This document shows positions 1-11,033 of a DNA stretch of 64,000 nt, piece by piece. The notes below the pieces were generated by a model. The model was given only the letters and a program-made list of their open reading frames with translations, did not search any database and was not told where the DNA came from. The DNA comes from Maylandia zebra (taxonomy: Eukaryota; Chordata; Actinopteri; Cichliformes; Cichlidae), in NCBI RefSeq assembly GCF_041146795.1, contig NC_135183.1:12621840-12685839 (forward strand), given 5' to 3'. A program made the translations under genes and the position numbers. Each line of letters opens with the position of its first letter. Position 1 is the stretch's first letter.

Positions 1-628
1 TGAAGAGTAGCCACAATTCTGAGCACCTATGAGCAGTCTGGATCGGAGAAGGTGAGCATGAATCCTTGAGGAGTAGGTTTCATCTTATTTCAGACTGGAA
101 GTGTGGGTTTGTGAGATAAAATGCTATAAAGCACTGGTTATCTCTGTTTATGGGGAATTTTCTAATGCACATGTAACTTTAGGCGTCTGTATGCATTCAG
201 ACCACTGTTAAACTGATGCATACGGCTCACAAGACAACCTTGGCAAGATTGTCATCGTAACTTAAAGTAAAAGGCAACAGGAGACACTGACATCTTCACG
301 TTATCAACGTTTTAGTGTTAATGTTAGAACCTGCTCACAGAGATGGAATCAGGTTTCTCTGCTCGCAGCTCTGAAGCTAAAATTACAGGCATGTCAATAA
401 GCTAACACAGCAAAGATTCAGCTAATCTGTACAACTAAGATAAAAATGCTGCATTAAAATCCAAACAAGTAGTGCGTCATTGCAAAGAACGCTGAGTAAA
501 TAGTGTATTATAATATGGATCTCTTGTTATTGTGTTGTGCATGTCTAATGATGTGTGGATTGGGGATAGAGAATCTGTTACCTAGTATCTAATCATTGCA
601 GTAACATCGTGTGTTCTTGACCTGCCAG

Positions 629-3451
629 GTAAGCGTGGACGCAGTACGGGGGCTGGACCGGAAACTCTTTGAAGCCTACATTGAGAGACGAGCTGATCCG
701 ATCGCAGGCTCCCTGGAGCCCGGCATCTACGCTGGCTATTTTGATTGGAGAGACTGCCAAACACCTACAGGTACCCAGTTACCCTGCGCTGATAAAACAG
801 AAGGAAATCACCGTCAGCAACCACTAACTGACCCTGGTAGAATCATATTTAAGCCCCTAGCAGGGCTGTGGGATGACAGCTCAGAGTCTCTCGTGTCTAA
901 TCTTTGTAGCTGTGGTTCACATGTGTCATGTGTAAAGTACGGCTCTTTGATGACTTACTGTAAACACCACTAACATCATTTAATCAGTCTTCCCAAGGCG
1001 CTCATGGCCTTTGTGTCTAGCTGTAGGTGTGCAGCGATATGTGTGTACACTTGAGTTGTAGCTTGACTTTTTTCGCTCACGCAGTGCACCCCAAACCCAG
1101 GTGAAACTTGACTGTGAATGTGTGGTCTACCTTAGTACAGGATGTGAAGCAACATGTCAGACTGTGTGAGAGCTGCGCGAGTCGTCTCAGGTGGGCAGCA
1201 GTTCATAGCACGGCGCTTAATCTTGATGAAAAGTTGTGAGCGTTGATCTGGTTTGTCGCCTGTGAGTTTGTGTGTTTGGACTACATGTGAAAGAGGAACA
1301 TTTTGGACAGAAAACCACAGTTCTAGGATATGATACTTTCACTTGGTGCATTTTTTTGTGTGGGATTCAAGTTTGTGTGTGGGGTGCTGCAAAGCATTAA
1401 GAATCCGGTTTCAGTACTTTCTTTCTGTTTTTGCCTTTGACTGTTTCACCGTCAACGTAATGTTATATTTTGAAGCTTCCACACAGCACACTAACTCATC
1501 TGCCCCTTATCCTCCTCACAGACGAGGGAAATTAAATAATGGAAAACGTTGCACTGGCACAGTGTTAGCTTGGCTAATAATGAATCCTGTTGGCACATTT
1601 CTATCAGAAATCCAGATGGACTGTTAATCAAACAGCCACTTGGCTCTGCTGTGGATGGGGCTGTGATCTTAGAGAAACATGGTTTTGCAGTCTTGTTGAG
1701 CTGCTACAGGTTCTGGTGAAAACGACTCTGCCCTGAATTTTCAAATAAAGAGAGAAAGATGAGTTTTCAATAGTCTGTTCTGCCAGAGATATAGTGTTAG
1801 AATTGCAGATGTTCATCTAAACATGGCCAGAGTTTCAAATAACAAGGTCAACAGTATGTACAAATGCTCAGGCTCACACTGCTGAACATGCTGTCTCACA
1901 TTTTCTTTTTTTTTTACTGTCGCTCTATATGATGTCAGTGAGAACAGATATCCCAAGCACACAGATGTGGCTGTGAAGCCCCACCCACCTGCTGGTTAAA
2001 CCTTTTGTTTATGAGGGGCAACCAATCTGAAGAAAGCTGGCATAAATTGAGGGGGAGAAAGCTAAAAGTGGGGTTAAACTGAGGAAACTGTGGCCAAGTA
2101 TAAGATGTATAGTTAAGATGAAATATACATTTAAGATATAAGAAGCTGTAAATAAACAAAACAGATTCACTTTCCTTTCATGGCTAATTGTTACATGTCT
2201 GATGTTTTGCTTTTTATCTGGATCTTTGTTTGTTCACTTTGTGCCTTCTTCTTTCACAGGTGTAAGGAACTACCTGAAGGAGGCTCTGGTCAATATTATT
2301 GCAGTTCATGCCGAGGTGCTTGAATGCCTTTAAAACTCATCACTCATTTGTCAGACACTGCTTCTACTAGGTGCTTTTGCCACCTCGTCCCCCATCGTGA
2401 CGTTTTTTTTCTTTCTTTCTGTGTCAGGTGTTCACAGTCTCGAAGGATCTGGTTCCTCGGGTTTTGTCTAGAATCGTTGAGTCTGTTGCGGATGAAATGT
2501 GCCGTCTTATGCAGTGTGTGTCCTTCTTCAGCAAAAACGGAGCCCTACAGGTAGGTACACACTCACACGCACATACCCGCAGTCGCAGAGCAGTTTCTCA
2601 CTCATAGTAGGACCCTGACTCATAAGTCGACCACCGCACTTGGGGGGAATTACCTGTCATTTTTGATAAAGCCATATTTCAGTTCAAGGTACCATCTGGT
2701 GTCAGTTGATGATGATTACATGATTACATCTCCGTTGTTGCCCTTTTTCTGTAAACCCCCATACAGGCTCGACTTGAACTGTGTGCTCTGAGAGATGCTA
2801 TAGCCACATACCTAAACGCCGACAGCAAGTAAGTGCGACAAATACAGATCCCCACAGTGGCAGAGACAGGAAGTCCCACATATGTGCCCAGTGATTTATG
2901 GCTGTGGATGTCACGGACATAAATCTTAGCAGTCACACATCCCTCACTACAATCCCTATTTATGTTAGTTGGAGGGTTTTGGAAAGGAAGTGAAAGTAAT
3001 CTGGTTCTGTTGTGTGCATGTACTGTGATGTGCGCCTCTGTGTGTGTGTTTGAGTGCGCGTGTATGTTCATGTATGGCAGGTTAGTGTGCCCGCATACAC
3101 ACACAGACCCATCTTGAACTGTGTTTTCTAGTTCTCTATCGTTCATAAATGGGTTCCTTTATGTGACATTTTTAACTAAGCTTCTCATTTTCAGCGCCAG
3201 CTTCAAACTGGCTTTGGAGTCTCTGCCTCAGTTACACAGCGGCGCCGATAAGAAGTGAGTCTGATTCCGGTATATGTTACTAATTGGAGGGACTGTGACC
3301 TTTTGGCGTTTCCTTTGTGTCTTTGAGATTAATCTTTAATTTTAATATTATCTGCAGGTTACTGGAAGAGCTGCTGAACAAGTTTAAGAGCAGCATGCAG
3401 CTCCAGCTCACCTGCTTCCATGCCTCCTCTGTCCAGCCCATCAAGAGATAA
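629..3451 (+). CDS. exoc2: Exocyst complex component 2 (Sec5), C-terminal exons
   Basis: Sec5 is a subunit of the octameric exocyst, which tethers secretory vesicles to the plasma membrane and is an effector of Ral GTPases. Six coding exons are visible: 629-770, 2260-2315, 2428-2550, 2767-2828, 3195-3254 and 3358-3451. They total 537 nt (178 aa plus TAA), and every junction has GT/AG ends and a matching phase. The translated stretches [43 protein letters not shown] and [14 protein letters not shown] match the extreme C-terminus of vertebrate EXOC2 as I know it. The gene's Ral-binding and most rod domains lie left of base 1. A short reading frame at about 10-51, ending in gagaag before gtgagc, could be one more upstream exon but is too weak to assert. 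The C-terminal tail is divergent, ending in IKR. Introns are 1,489, 112, 216, 366 and 103 nt. Confidence 0.93.
1975..2035 (+). repeat. Short interspersed repeat, copy A
   Basis: This about 60-bp core in an exoc2 intron begins gaagccccacccacctgctg and recurs in the same orientation at 47275-47335 inside slc22a23. Both copies continue with an (a/g)accttntgttt...aagccaatc-like stretch, and similarity fades after about 60 bp. I do not recognise a named family. Confidence 0.5.
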
Positions 3452-4170
3452 ATCTCATCCACTCCACCACCCAAAACAGAAGTCTGTGTCTTATCTATTA
3501 GCTAATGAACTTTGTCTGTATCTCTTCGGTTATCACTTTTTTGTTTACTCATCACTTTCAATTTCTGCTTTACTCGATTAAACACAAGTGTGTATTCATC
3601 TAATCTCGAAGACACTAAATGAGTCGATTTCATTGTTACTGTGCAGGACAGTCCCTGTTACGTTGGGTATGCTAATTATGTACGGCCACTCACGTACTGA
3701 CAAGTAGTAAGTGAGTGGCTAATGTGCTTGTTTCTAGAAAGTTCAGGAACAGTCTGTCAGTGGGATGTGGAGCTGCAGACTCTGAATGAAATGTGTGTCA
3801 AAGTAACAAGATTTTTTTAAATGATGATGATGACAACAAGATGGTTTTCATGTACTGTGCCACCTGTATTGCTCAGTAAGTTAACTAAACATCAGCCTTC
3901 AGCTAGAGCTGCAAAATCTCAGTCTGTGAGCTACATGGAACTGGATCAGATCCTGATCCTGTCAGGATTTTTAGGCATGGTTGATAGTTTGTTTTTTGAA
4001 AGCATTGTACTGCTTTAATCCTTTTCATGCAGCCTTATTGTCCCATCACATTTCATTGAAATCCAGCATGTTTGTCAGTAAGCTTCATCTGTGGAAACCA
4101 CACTGATGTAACTGTGAGTCAGTTATATTGATGCTTTTCTTCTAATAAAACACCATCATTGGAATTTACC
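3452..4170 (+). other. exoc2: exoc2 3' UTR with candidate poly(A) signal
   Basis: This is non-coding sequence after the exoc2 TAA stop. The first canonical AATAAA downstream is at 4144-4149, so the transcript probably ends near 4165-4175. A second attaataaaa motif lies at about 4203. The 3' end itself is inferred; no transcript evidence is available. Confidence 0.45.
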
Positions 4171-4319
4171 ATCAACTCATTTTTTTCTCACCTCATGAGA
4201 CATTAATAAAAAAATGCTTCTTTAAGACTGCAGTAAATTCTTTTGTATTACCCTGCCAAAAACCCAGTAATACACGAATGCTTGATTTAACATGTGTTTT
4301 AAAGAGGGTGTACTAAACA

Positions 4320-4930
4320 GCTTTATTTAACTATGTATAAACACAGAACCTGCATGTGGCACCATATACATAGATTCGTACAAGCTAGTGGGATTCAGTG
4401 GGTTGTAGAACCACCTTGAGAAGCAAAAACTTGATATTTTCTGTGTAGCTTTATCAGTGTCTCATATCATTTTGGAGGAAATTTGCTGCACTCTTCTTCC
4501 TAACATTGCTTCAGTTCATTGATATCTGTTTACGCACAGCACTCTTAAGGTGAAAGCATTACAGTAAGGTTGAGGTCTGGACTTTTGTGTTTCATTGTAA
4601 CACCATGATTCTTTCCTTTTTCAGTCATTTAGAATACTTTTTGTGCACAGAGTTCTTGGTTGACTCAGTTTCTGCAAGGTACCTGGGTCCTGTGGCTGCA
4701 AAGCAAAACAAATCCAAATCAACACCCCTGCACCACTCGGATTTGACAGTTGGTATGAGGTGTTTGGTTTTCACTAAACATGGTGTTGTGCATTATGGCC
4801 CAACACCACCACTTTGGTCTCATCTGTCCAACATTTTTCCACAAGTCTTGATGCAATTTTGCAAACCTTTCTTCACAAGCACAAGAACCTCACGTTTAAG
4901 CCGTATATTCGGTTTTGTCATAAACGGCAA
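4320..4930 (-). mobile_element. Tc1/mariner-type DNA transposon remnant
   Basis: Read on the minus strand, 4640-4380 matches the last part of a fish Tc1-like transposase. It contains degenerate counterparts of the block that follows the second catalytic Asp: lysine-rich KKERI, SPDL-like, AVRKQ, LNELKQ-like and a final YTENIKFLL. Many stops and frameshifts interrupt it. The adjoining 4680-4920 (minus strand) resembles the flank that usually accompanies this repeat in fish genomes. The element is dead. Apparent open frames here, including a 153-codon frame on the plus strand, are by-products of the repeat. Confidence 0.6.
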
Positions 4931-7900
4931 CCAAATACACAGCGACTTAGGTCTGACACAACAGACAATCAGTTATAAAACATTTATTTTGAATTGTCAG
5001 AATGATGTCACTCATTGTATAAAAGGAAACAACTTTAACAACTGGTGAAATACATGTCTATATACATCGTGCTTACCTTATGCAAGGGCTAAAATCATGA
5101 AATTCATGCAAAGTTTACATGAAAATGTACAAGAGCTTTCATGTCTTTAATTCGTCTGACCAGACTGACCAGTTCCTTTTTTCAACAATGTCTTTATTAG
5201 TGTTTTAAGTAATGACAAAATGAGAACAGAAATGCAAGCTACACCTCTACAGATGCATGGACACTAGCAAGTGCGGCAAAAAAGGCTAAACTCACATGTA
5301 AATGTTCCTTTAAAAGGTGACCAAGCATGCAGACATGTTTTACAACTGACTTCATAAAAGCTGTTGTAAACTTTGCCCTTTTTTTTCTTTCTAAAAATAG
5401 AATAGTCTAAGGAACATTATTCTTTCTTTATTTAATCTTTGTTCTGTGTTTGTAGGAGGTAAAGTAAAATACCCTTACTGGCCACTATATAATGTTTTAA
5501 GGTTTCTTAACCAATGCCATGCCTTGTCTGCCGTATTGAATGTGATACAACTACTGGGTGCTAAGGATAAGTTTGTATTCCCCAACTGGTTTGCAGTGGT
5601 TCCTGAACGTTGCTGGGTGAAAGTGGTTGCAAAGAAGCTGCGCCACTAAAAAAAACCCTAGCGTTTGCTATTGCTAGCAGATTGCCTGTAGTTGGTCTGC
5701 AAACATTTGCTAACTACTAGTTGAGTGGCAGTTTGCTTGCCTTCAAAGTTGTGCCCCAACACAATTAAAAAGGCACAGCTTTTATTTTGAAGGCAAACAG
5801 TCTATATTTATTGTTTTTGTTGCACTTTTCACAGTTTAACTACAGCTCAGAGAGCAGCTGGGCAGGGTTTGTCACAAGTCCATCATTTCCATTTAAAAGA
5901 CAGCTGCAGCAATATGCTAGCAACTTAACTAATCACAAGGGGTCTTTTATGAACTGATTAGGAAATACCCATTTTCCTTTGCAACAGGTGGGTTGTTAGA
6001 GAAAACAAATGGGAGTTCGCAGACTGCCATCAATCTCTAGCAACTAACCAGTCAATGAATACTCTGCCTCACCACCCCAACTGGTTGTTGCCAAATGATC
6101 AAAGACCAGTCTCTAAGCGTTTGTGACTGGGACCTTATTAGTTTGACCCAACAGTGTCTCCGTGATTGTCCAAAAGTGGTCTGCAAGTTATCACATGGTT
6201 AGTTGTCAGACATCTGCAATATCTCCATATCTGCTGTGCAGGATTTTCCCACTCAAACATCTCTAGGGTTTAGAGGGAATGGTTAAAAAAGAGAAAATGT
6301 CAATGTCAGAGCTCATTACAACCAAGGAGTGAATGAAGAAGCACATCTCTGAATGCACAACACATTAAACCTTAAAGCAGATGGGCTACAGCAGTGAAGA
6401 TAACTGAATGCCACACCTGTGGGCTAACAACAGGAAACTAAGGCTACAGTTTGCAGAAGTTTACCAAATTTAGATAACTGAAGATCAGAAAATCATCTCA
6501 ATTACTTCTGCAACATTCACAGAATTTGTCCTATATAACATCAAACTTGGATCTACTCTATTTTGTATCAGCGGTTTCTTGGTGCACACTGAGCCCCTCA
6601 ATACTACCTGAGCATTGCTCAAATGCTACAGTCTGCCTGAATGTTGCTGCTTAACATGTCCATGTCTTCTTCTAGCAAGATAACATGCAATGGCACAAAG
6701 CATTGAGGCAATTCTGAAGGCTACTGCAAAGTGTCTCTATAGACAGTTCTCTATTCAGAATAAACCTCCACTGAAGTTCTTCAAAGATAACATCAAGCGT
6801 TGGAAGGTGCAAAATCTTTCCACTTAATTGTAGGTCTGTGAGAATGAAGGGACTTAACCTTGATTTTAACCTCAAGAGTTCATGCAATATTTTTGTTAAA
6901 ACCCCCTGAGTAAAAGCTGAAAGTTTGCACATTAATCACATCTTGGTTTTGTCATTTCGATCCACTGTGGTTGGGTATAGAAACAAAATTGTGACAACTA
7001 TGCTTCTGTAAGACAAGTATTTCTGAATCAGTCGGTATTGATACTCTCAGCTACAATGTAAAACAACTAAAAGCACTGCAAGGGAGGACTTGATTGCAAA
7101 AAGCAGCTTGCTGAGCAATTGTTGGCTTGGAGATGAGATTGTAAGGGTGTGACTGATATTTTTGGTCCAAACGTGATGTATGGTGACTGTTCGACTATAG
7201 TCGTTAAACTTATCTGCAGTCCAAATGTCACGCTCAGTAGTGGAAATTCTAACGAAGGCACACTTGCAGACAGTTGGTTTGTTTGCACCATGGCTCAGTA
7301 GCGGGTTTAGCTATTCATCTCTGGAGTTGCAGCTCACCAGTTCACTCATTCTGTCTGGCATGTCAGCATCTAGCTGTCAGGGAGGAGCATGAACACAGGG
7401 TGTATGCAGGGTGGGGACGGAGTGGGCCGTTACTCGGGGCAGCGAGCAGAAGACACAGATCCCAGAGGAAGAGAGCGACAACAGAAAGTGTGGTTCTGTG
7501 TGGGTGTAGGGACCTAAGCGAGCAGTTGTGGTAGGTCTAGTCGCCCGGGCAGACACGCCCACAGCTCACATGAGAAAGTTTGACGAGACACAAAGGGTTA
7601 ACTGAGGACACTGTCGAGATCTGCTGTTGTGTTTTCTAGCAGGAGATGACCCATTAAATTTCAGCTTTTGAATGTACAAACCACACCTGTGCATTTCTGT
7701 CTACGTTCATCGACCTCAGACTTTTTCTCTGACTTGGTTTCCCATCTACAAGTAGGGGAAAGCCATAGAGAGCAGGCAAGAGTTGTTTTGATTCTCTGCG
7801 TTCTAAACTTAGCACTCTGCCTCCCACGGATTCATTCACAAAATAAGTTCAAAACCCCAAAGCCTTATCCGCTCTCCACCAGCTCTCTGTTTACAGTAAC

Positions 7901-8519
7901 AGAGGTGAGAAAGGGGAGTTTTTTCTCTTTCTTTTTTATTTCTATTCACCAGTATTCTGTTCCATTCTGGAGACAATATGACAAGACCTGCTTTAAAAAA
8001 ACAACAAAAACATTTTTGATCTGCAGTTTTCTTTGCTGTGAGTGGGTAAATAAAAGGATGGAGAAATTTGACACATCACAGAAAAGTTGTCCCCTCGATT
8101 GTACCTGTTTTTAAGACAGATGTTTTACAGCTGAGCTCAAAAGAAGAAAACATTTTATAGAAGTGGCCAAGATTAGTAAGAAGCAGAAAAACACTGGAAC
8201 AAGACTGGAAAAGCGTGGCATTTAGACATGTCCTACTTTTTGATTTGTTTTTGTTCCAGGTAATAAGATGCTGTAGCTATTGTGATTGACATCATGATGT
8301 TGGCCTATGTACTGTACATAATTTTATATATAATGTGATGTGATATTTTAGCCCCACCACAAAACCTTTCACTGATTACAACCTCCATCGATTCTATGTT
8401 AGGATGGTGTGTAAAATGTGATGGGAACTTTAGCAGTCTGGACTGTTTTTGCAACAAATGCTGTGCAGAATACATGTAAGTTGTTGTATATATGGTCTTG
8501 CTGAAACAGAGATATGTTT
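4931..8519. other. Intergenic DNA between exoc2 and irf4, no gene seen
   Basis: This stretch lies between the converging 3' ends of exoc2 and irf4. No exon of a recognisable protein is visible on either strand. At 5450-6130 there are repeated ctagcaact/gttgc-type words in both orientations, which suggests an old inverted-repeat DNA element whose edges I cannot define. At 7264-7560 the base composition is locally richer in G+C and CpG, with short open frames on both strands but no family match or clear splice structure. A polypyrimidine/poly-A mix fills the rest. Confidence 0.4.
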
Positions 8520-8812
8520 GACCGCTAGAGTTTGGACAAAGTTGATCGTGCAACAGGACAATGATCTCAAGCGCACCAGTTAATCTACAACAGAATAGCT
8601 GCAAAAGAAAATCAAGGCGTCGCAATGGCTTAAAGGCCAGACCGCCACCTGACTGAAATGCTGTGATGGGACCTGTGCATAAACAAATGCCCGCAAATCC
8701 CGATGATGTGTAGTAAAGAAGAGTTTCACAAAATTCCTCCATAATGATTTGAAAGATAACCAACAGTGACTTTGCAATTAACTGATGCATCTTTTGCTGA
8801 TACATTTTTTAA
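8520..8812 (+). mobile_element. Tc1/mariner-type transposase fragment
   Basis: The plus strand reads a broken Tc1 transposase C-terminus. It runs through QQDNDLKRTS (counterpart of the DNDPKHTS catalytic-Asp motif), then STTE, a lysine-rich stretch, VHKQMPAN and a terminal block. At least five in-frame stops and several small deletions interrupt it. It is the same family as the copy at 4320-4930 but in the opposite orientation and covering partly the same transposase region. No terminal inverted repeats could be located. Confidence 0.72.
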
Positions 8813-11033
8813 AAATATTGAAATCAGTTAAAATTGCATCAATTAAACTGAACTATAATATCTTTGGATTTTAGGAGAAAAAAAAAGATGCAATCAAAAA
8901 GATTGAGTCCAAAGCCGTGTAATTACCCACCCTGCCCTTCCTGCTGAAAAGGCATTTTGTTTTCAAAGTAAGCTTTCTGAGTTGTTTTTAACCTCAAACT
9001 AATGACATCTTCCTTTCTTCCTTGCTCTTCTTCAAAAATATTTTGTGGCAGTTACAGAAATGTTGTTGTTGTGGGGTTTTATGGTTGTTTTCCATGAAAG
9101 TGGAAACAGACTGTAATCTATGAGCAGAAACCAGGAAGGCTCTCTCGAGCGCTGCACGGAAAACCAACCTCTTCCTCTCTCTCCGCCCCTCTTGATGTCA
9201 TCATATTGTTTGTGATAACCAAGTGTTTGATTAACCAGTCACATCCTGCATCTGAACCACATTTCCTGTTCAGACGCTCACGCGTAGTGCTGATGTTACC
9301 ATAGAGCTCACACAGTTATGAAGAGATCTTGTCACTTGTTACGTTTTTAGTCATTTATTTATTTATTTTTGAAGGAAATGACACTTTAAAAACAACAACA
9401 ACAACAAATGTTCACTTTAACCCTTTCTCAGATCTGCTATATAACAGTCACATTTAACATCACTATTTGATATAAAATTGAGTTTAAAAAGCTTATCTAA
9501 AATCAGCTCCCTGAGTTGCTCTCTCTCTCTCTCACACACACACATACATAAACACAGCCAGGCACAAGACTCCATTCATAATTTACTAAATGATGGTGAT
9601 AGTGTCTCCTAACAGAAATGTATTTACAAGGAAAAATGTTTTTAAAAATTAACTAAAAAATACAAAAGCTCTTTTGCTTCACTTTCTTGCAGACAGTCAA
9701 ATGAAGAAGTATGATAACAGACAGTTGAATACAAAAACAACAACATCAAACTGGAGCCAGTAGCTCCTTAGCTAGCAGGGGCTAGCTATGGTTTTGGTTA
9801 TTAGCTTATATTAGCTTATATTACCTTAGCACAAAGTCTGAAAATTCTTCCATAGTTTTGTCCAGATATAAAATTAGATTCTTGAGTTTAATTTTTTGAA
9901 AATTATGGGCCAGATTTACTAAATGTGACAAAATAGCACATGTGCACAATCTCCAAATAGACACCTCATTGGTGTGGTTAGTTTTACAGGTGATTTACAA
10001 TTGTTGTGCTCTTCTCTGAACATAGCTGCAGTTTCTGCGCTAAATAACATGTTTACTGGTTTTCATTAGAAAGTAACAGAAGGTACATTTGGTAATTTTC
10101 AAACTGTTTCTCTTATTTTTTTTCCTAGTCTATAACTAAGCCAAGCTAGGCTAATCTTAGCTAACCAGCTACTAGTTGTTGCCTGGATTGGAGTGGTTTG
10201 TGAATGCTAGAGATCTAATATAACTATTGGCATAGAAAGTGATTAGGTTCATTTGCTAATTTTTTTTAAGGCACAAAACTTTCACTCACAGTTTTCTATG
10301 ATACAATCACCTCAGCTGTCAGTTTCATTTGCATAGTAAGCACATAGACAGTACAAAAATACGACCTCTGGGTCTGAAAAAATGAAGCTAATGCGCCAAG
10401 TACCTTAAACTTGCATTCTATCTGAAAGGTACCAGATGGCAATACTTGCGACTGCAAAAAGACTTCCTATTATATCAAAGTCTTTGGGAAAATTGCTTTC
10501 TGTCTTGACCTCTGGAAACACTTTCCTGATGTGTTTATGGTCCTAGTCACTTATTTTGGTTCACATTGAATAAAAAACATGAAATTTTTTTAGAAATCTT
10601 GATCACTAGGTTTAAAATGGTATGCTCATTGGCTAACAGCTTATAAGTGACAAGTCGTTAGCAAACCAAACTAGCGATAATGAAAATGTTCATCGCGAGG
10701 CTTCAAAATGGAACTTTAAAAACCGGTGGATGACATCTCAATCATCTTTAATACTTTAACACCTTCATTTTTAATACTGTCTACGAGTAAGCATCAAAAT
10801 ACTCATTATGCCCAAAAGAATACAAAAAGGGAAGAAATAACACTGCATTTTTGACTTAAGACACACACACACACACACACAGATACAAAAACCATACAGG
10901 GCAGATGGTTGCTGACTTAATGTCCATCATTTTTTGTATACCACTGTCCACTTTGTCCACATCTCAGAGTTTTCTTGCCTGTCGTGTAAAATGTCATCGT
11001 GACATTTCCAACAGTCACTTAAACCCGCAAAGT
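8813..11033. other. irf4 3' flank, no other gene seen
   Basis: This is AT-rich sequence downstream of the irf4 stop codon (irf4 is on the minus strand). Part of it will be the irf4 3' UTR, but no poly(A) signal could be chosen with confidence. It contains small simple repeats: CT/CA at 9520-9546 and (AC)n at 10861-10881. It also has scattered ctagc/gctaa words of the kind seen at 5450-6130. No second gene is visible. Confidence 0.4.

Noticed and set aside
1-51. Possible upstream exoc2 exon ending in gagaag before gtgagc
   Set aside because: The frame that joins to the next exon has a TGA at base 1-3, so the exon would need to begin within the first ten bases. The peptide only loosely resembles EXOC2, so it is not asserted as an exon.
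4587-5048. 153-codon frame on the plus strand
   Set aside because: It overlaps the antisense of a Tc1-type remnant and has no independent homology.
7264-7562. GC-richer patch with short frames on both strands as a small gene
   Set aside because: There is no homology, no clear splice structure and no poly(A) signal, so it is described only as composition.
8305-8805. 166-codon frame on the minus strand
   Set aside because: It is the antisense of the Tc1 transposase fragment and is not a gene.
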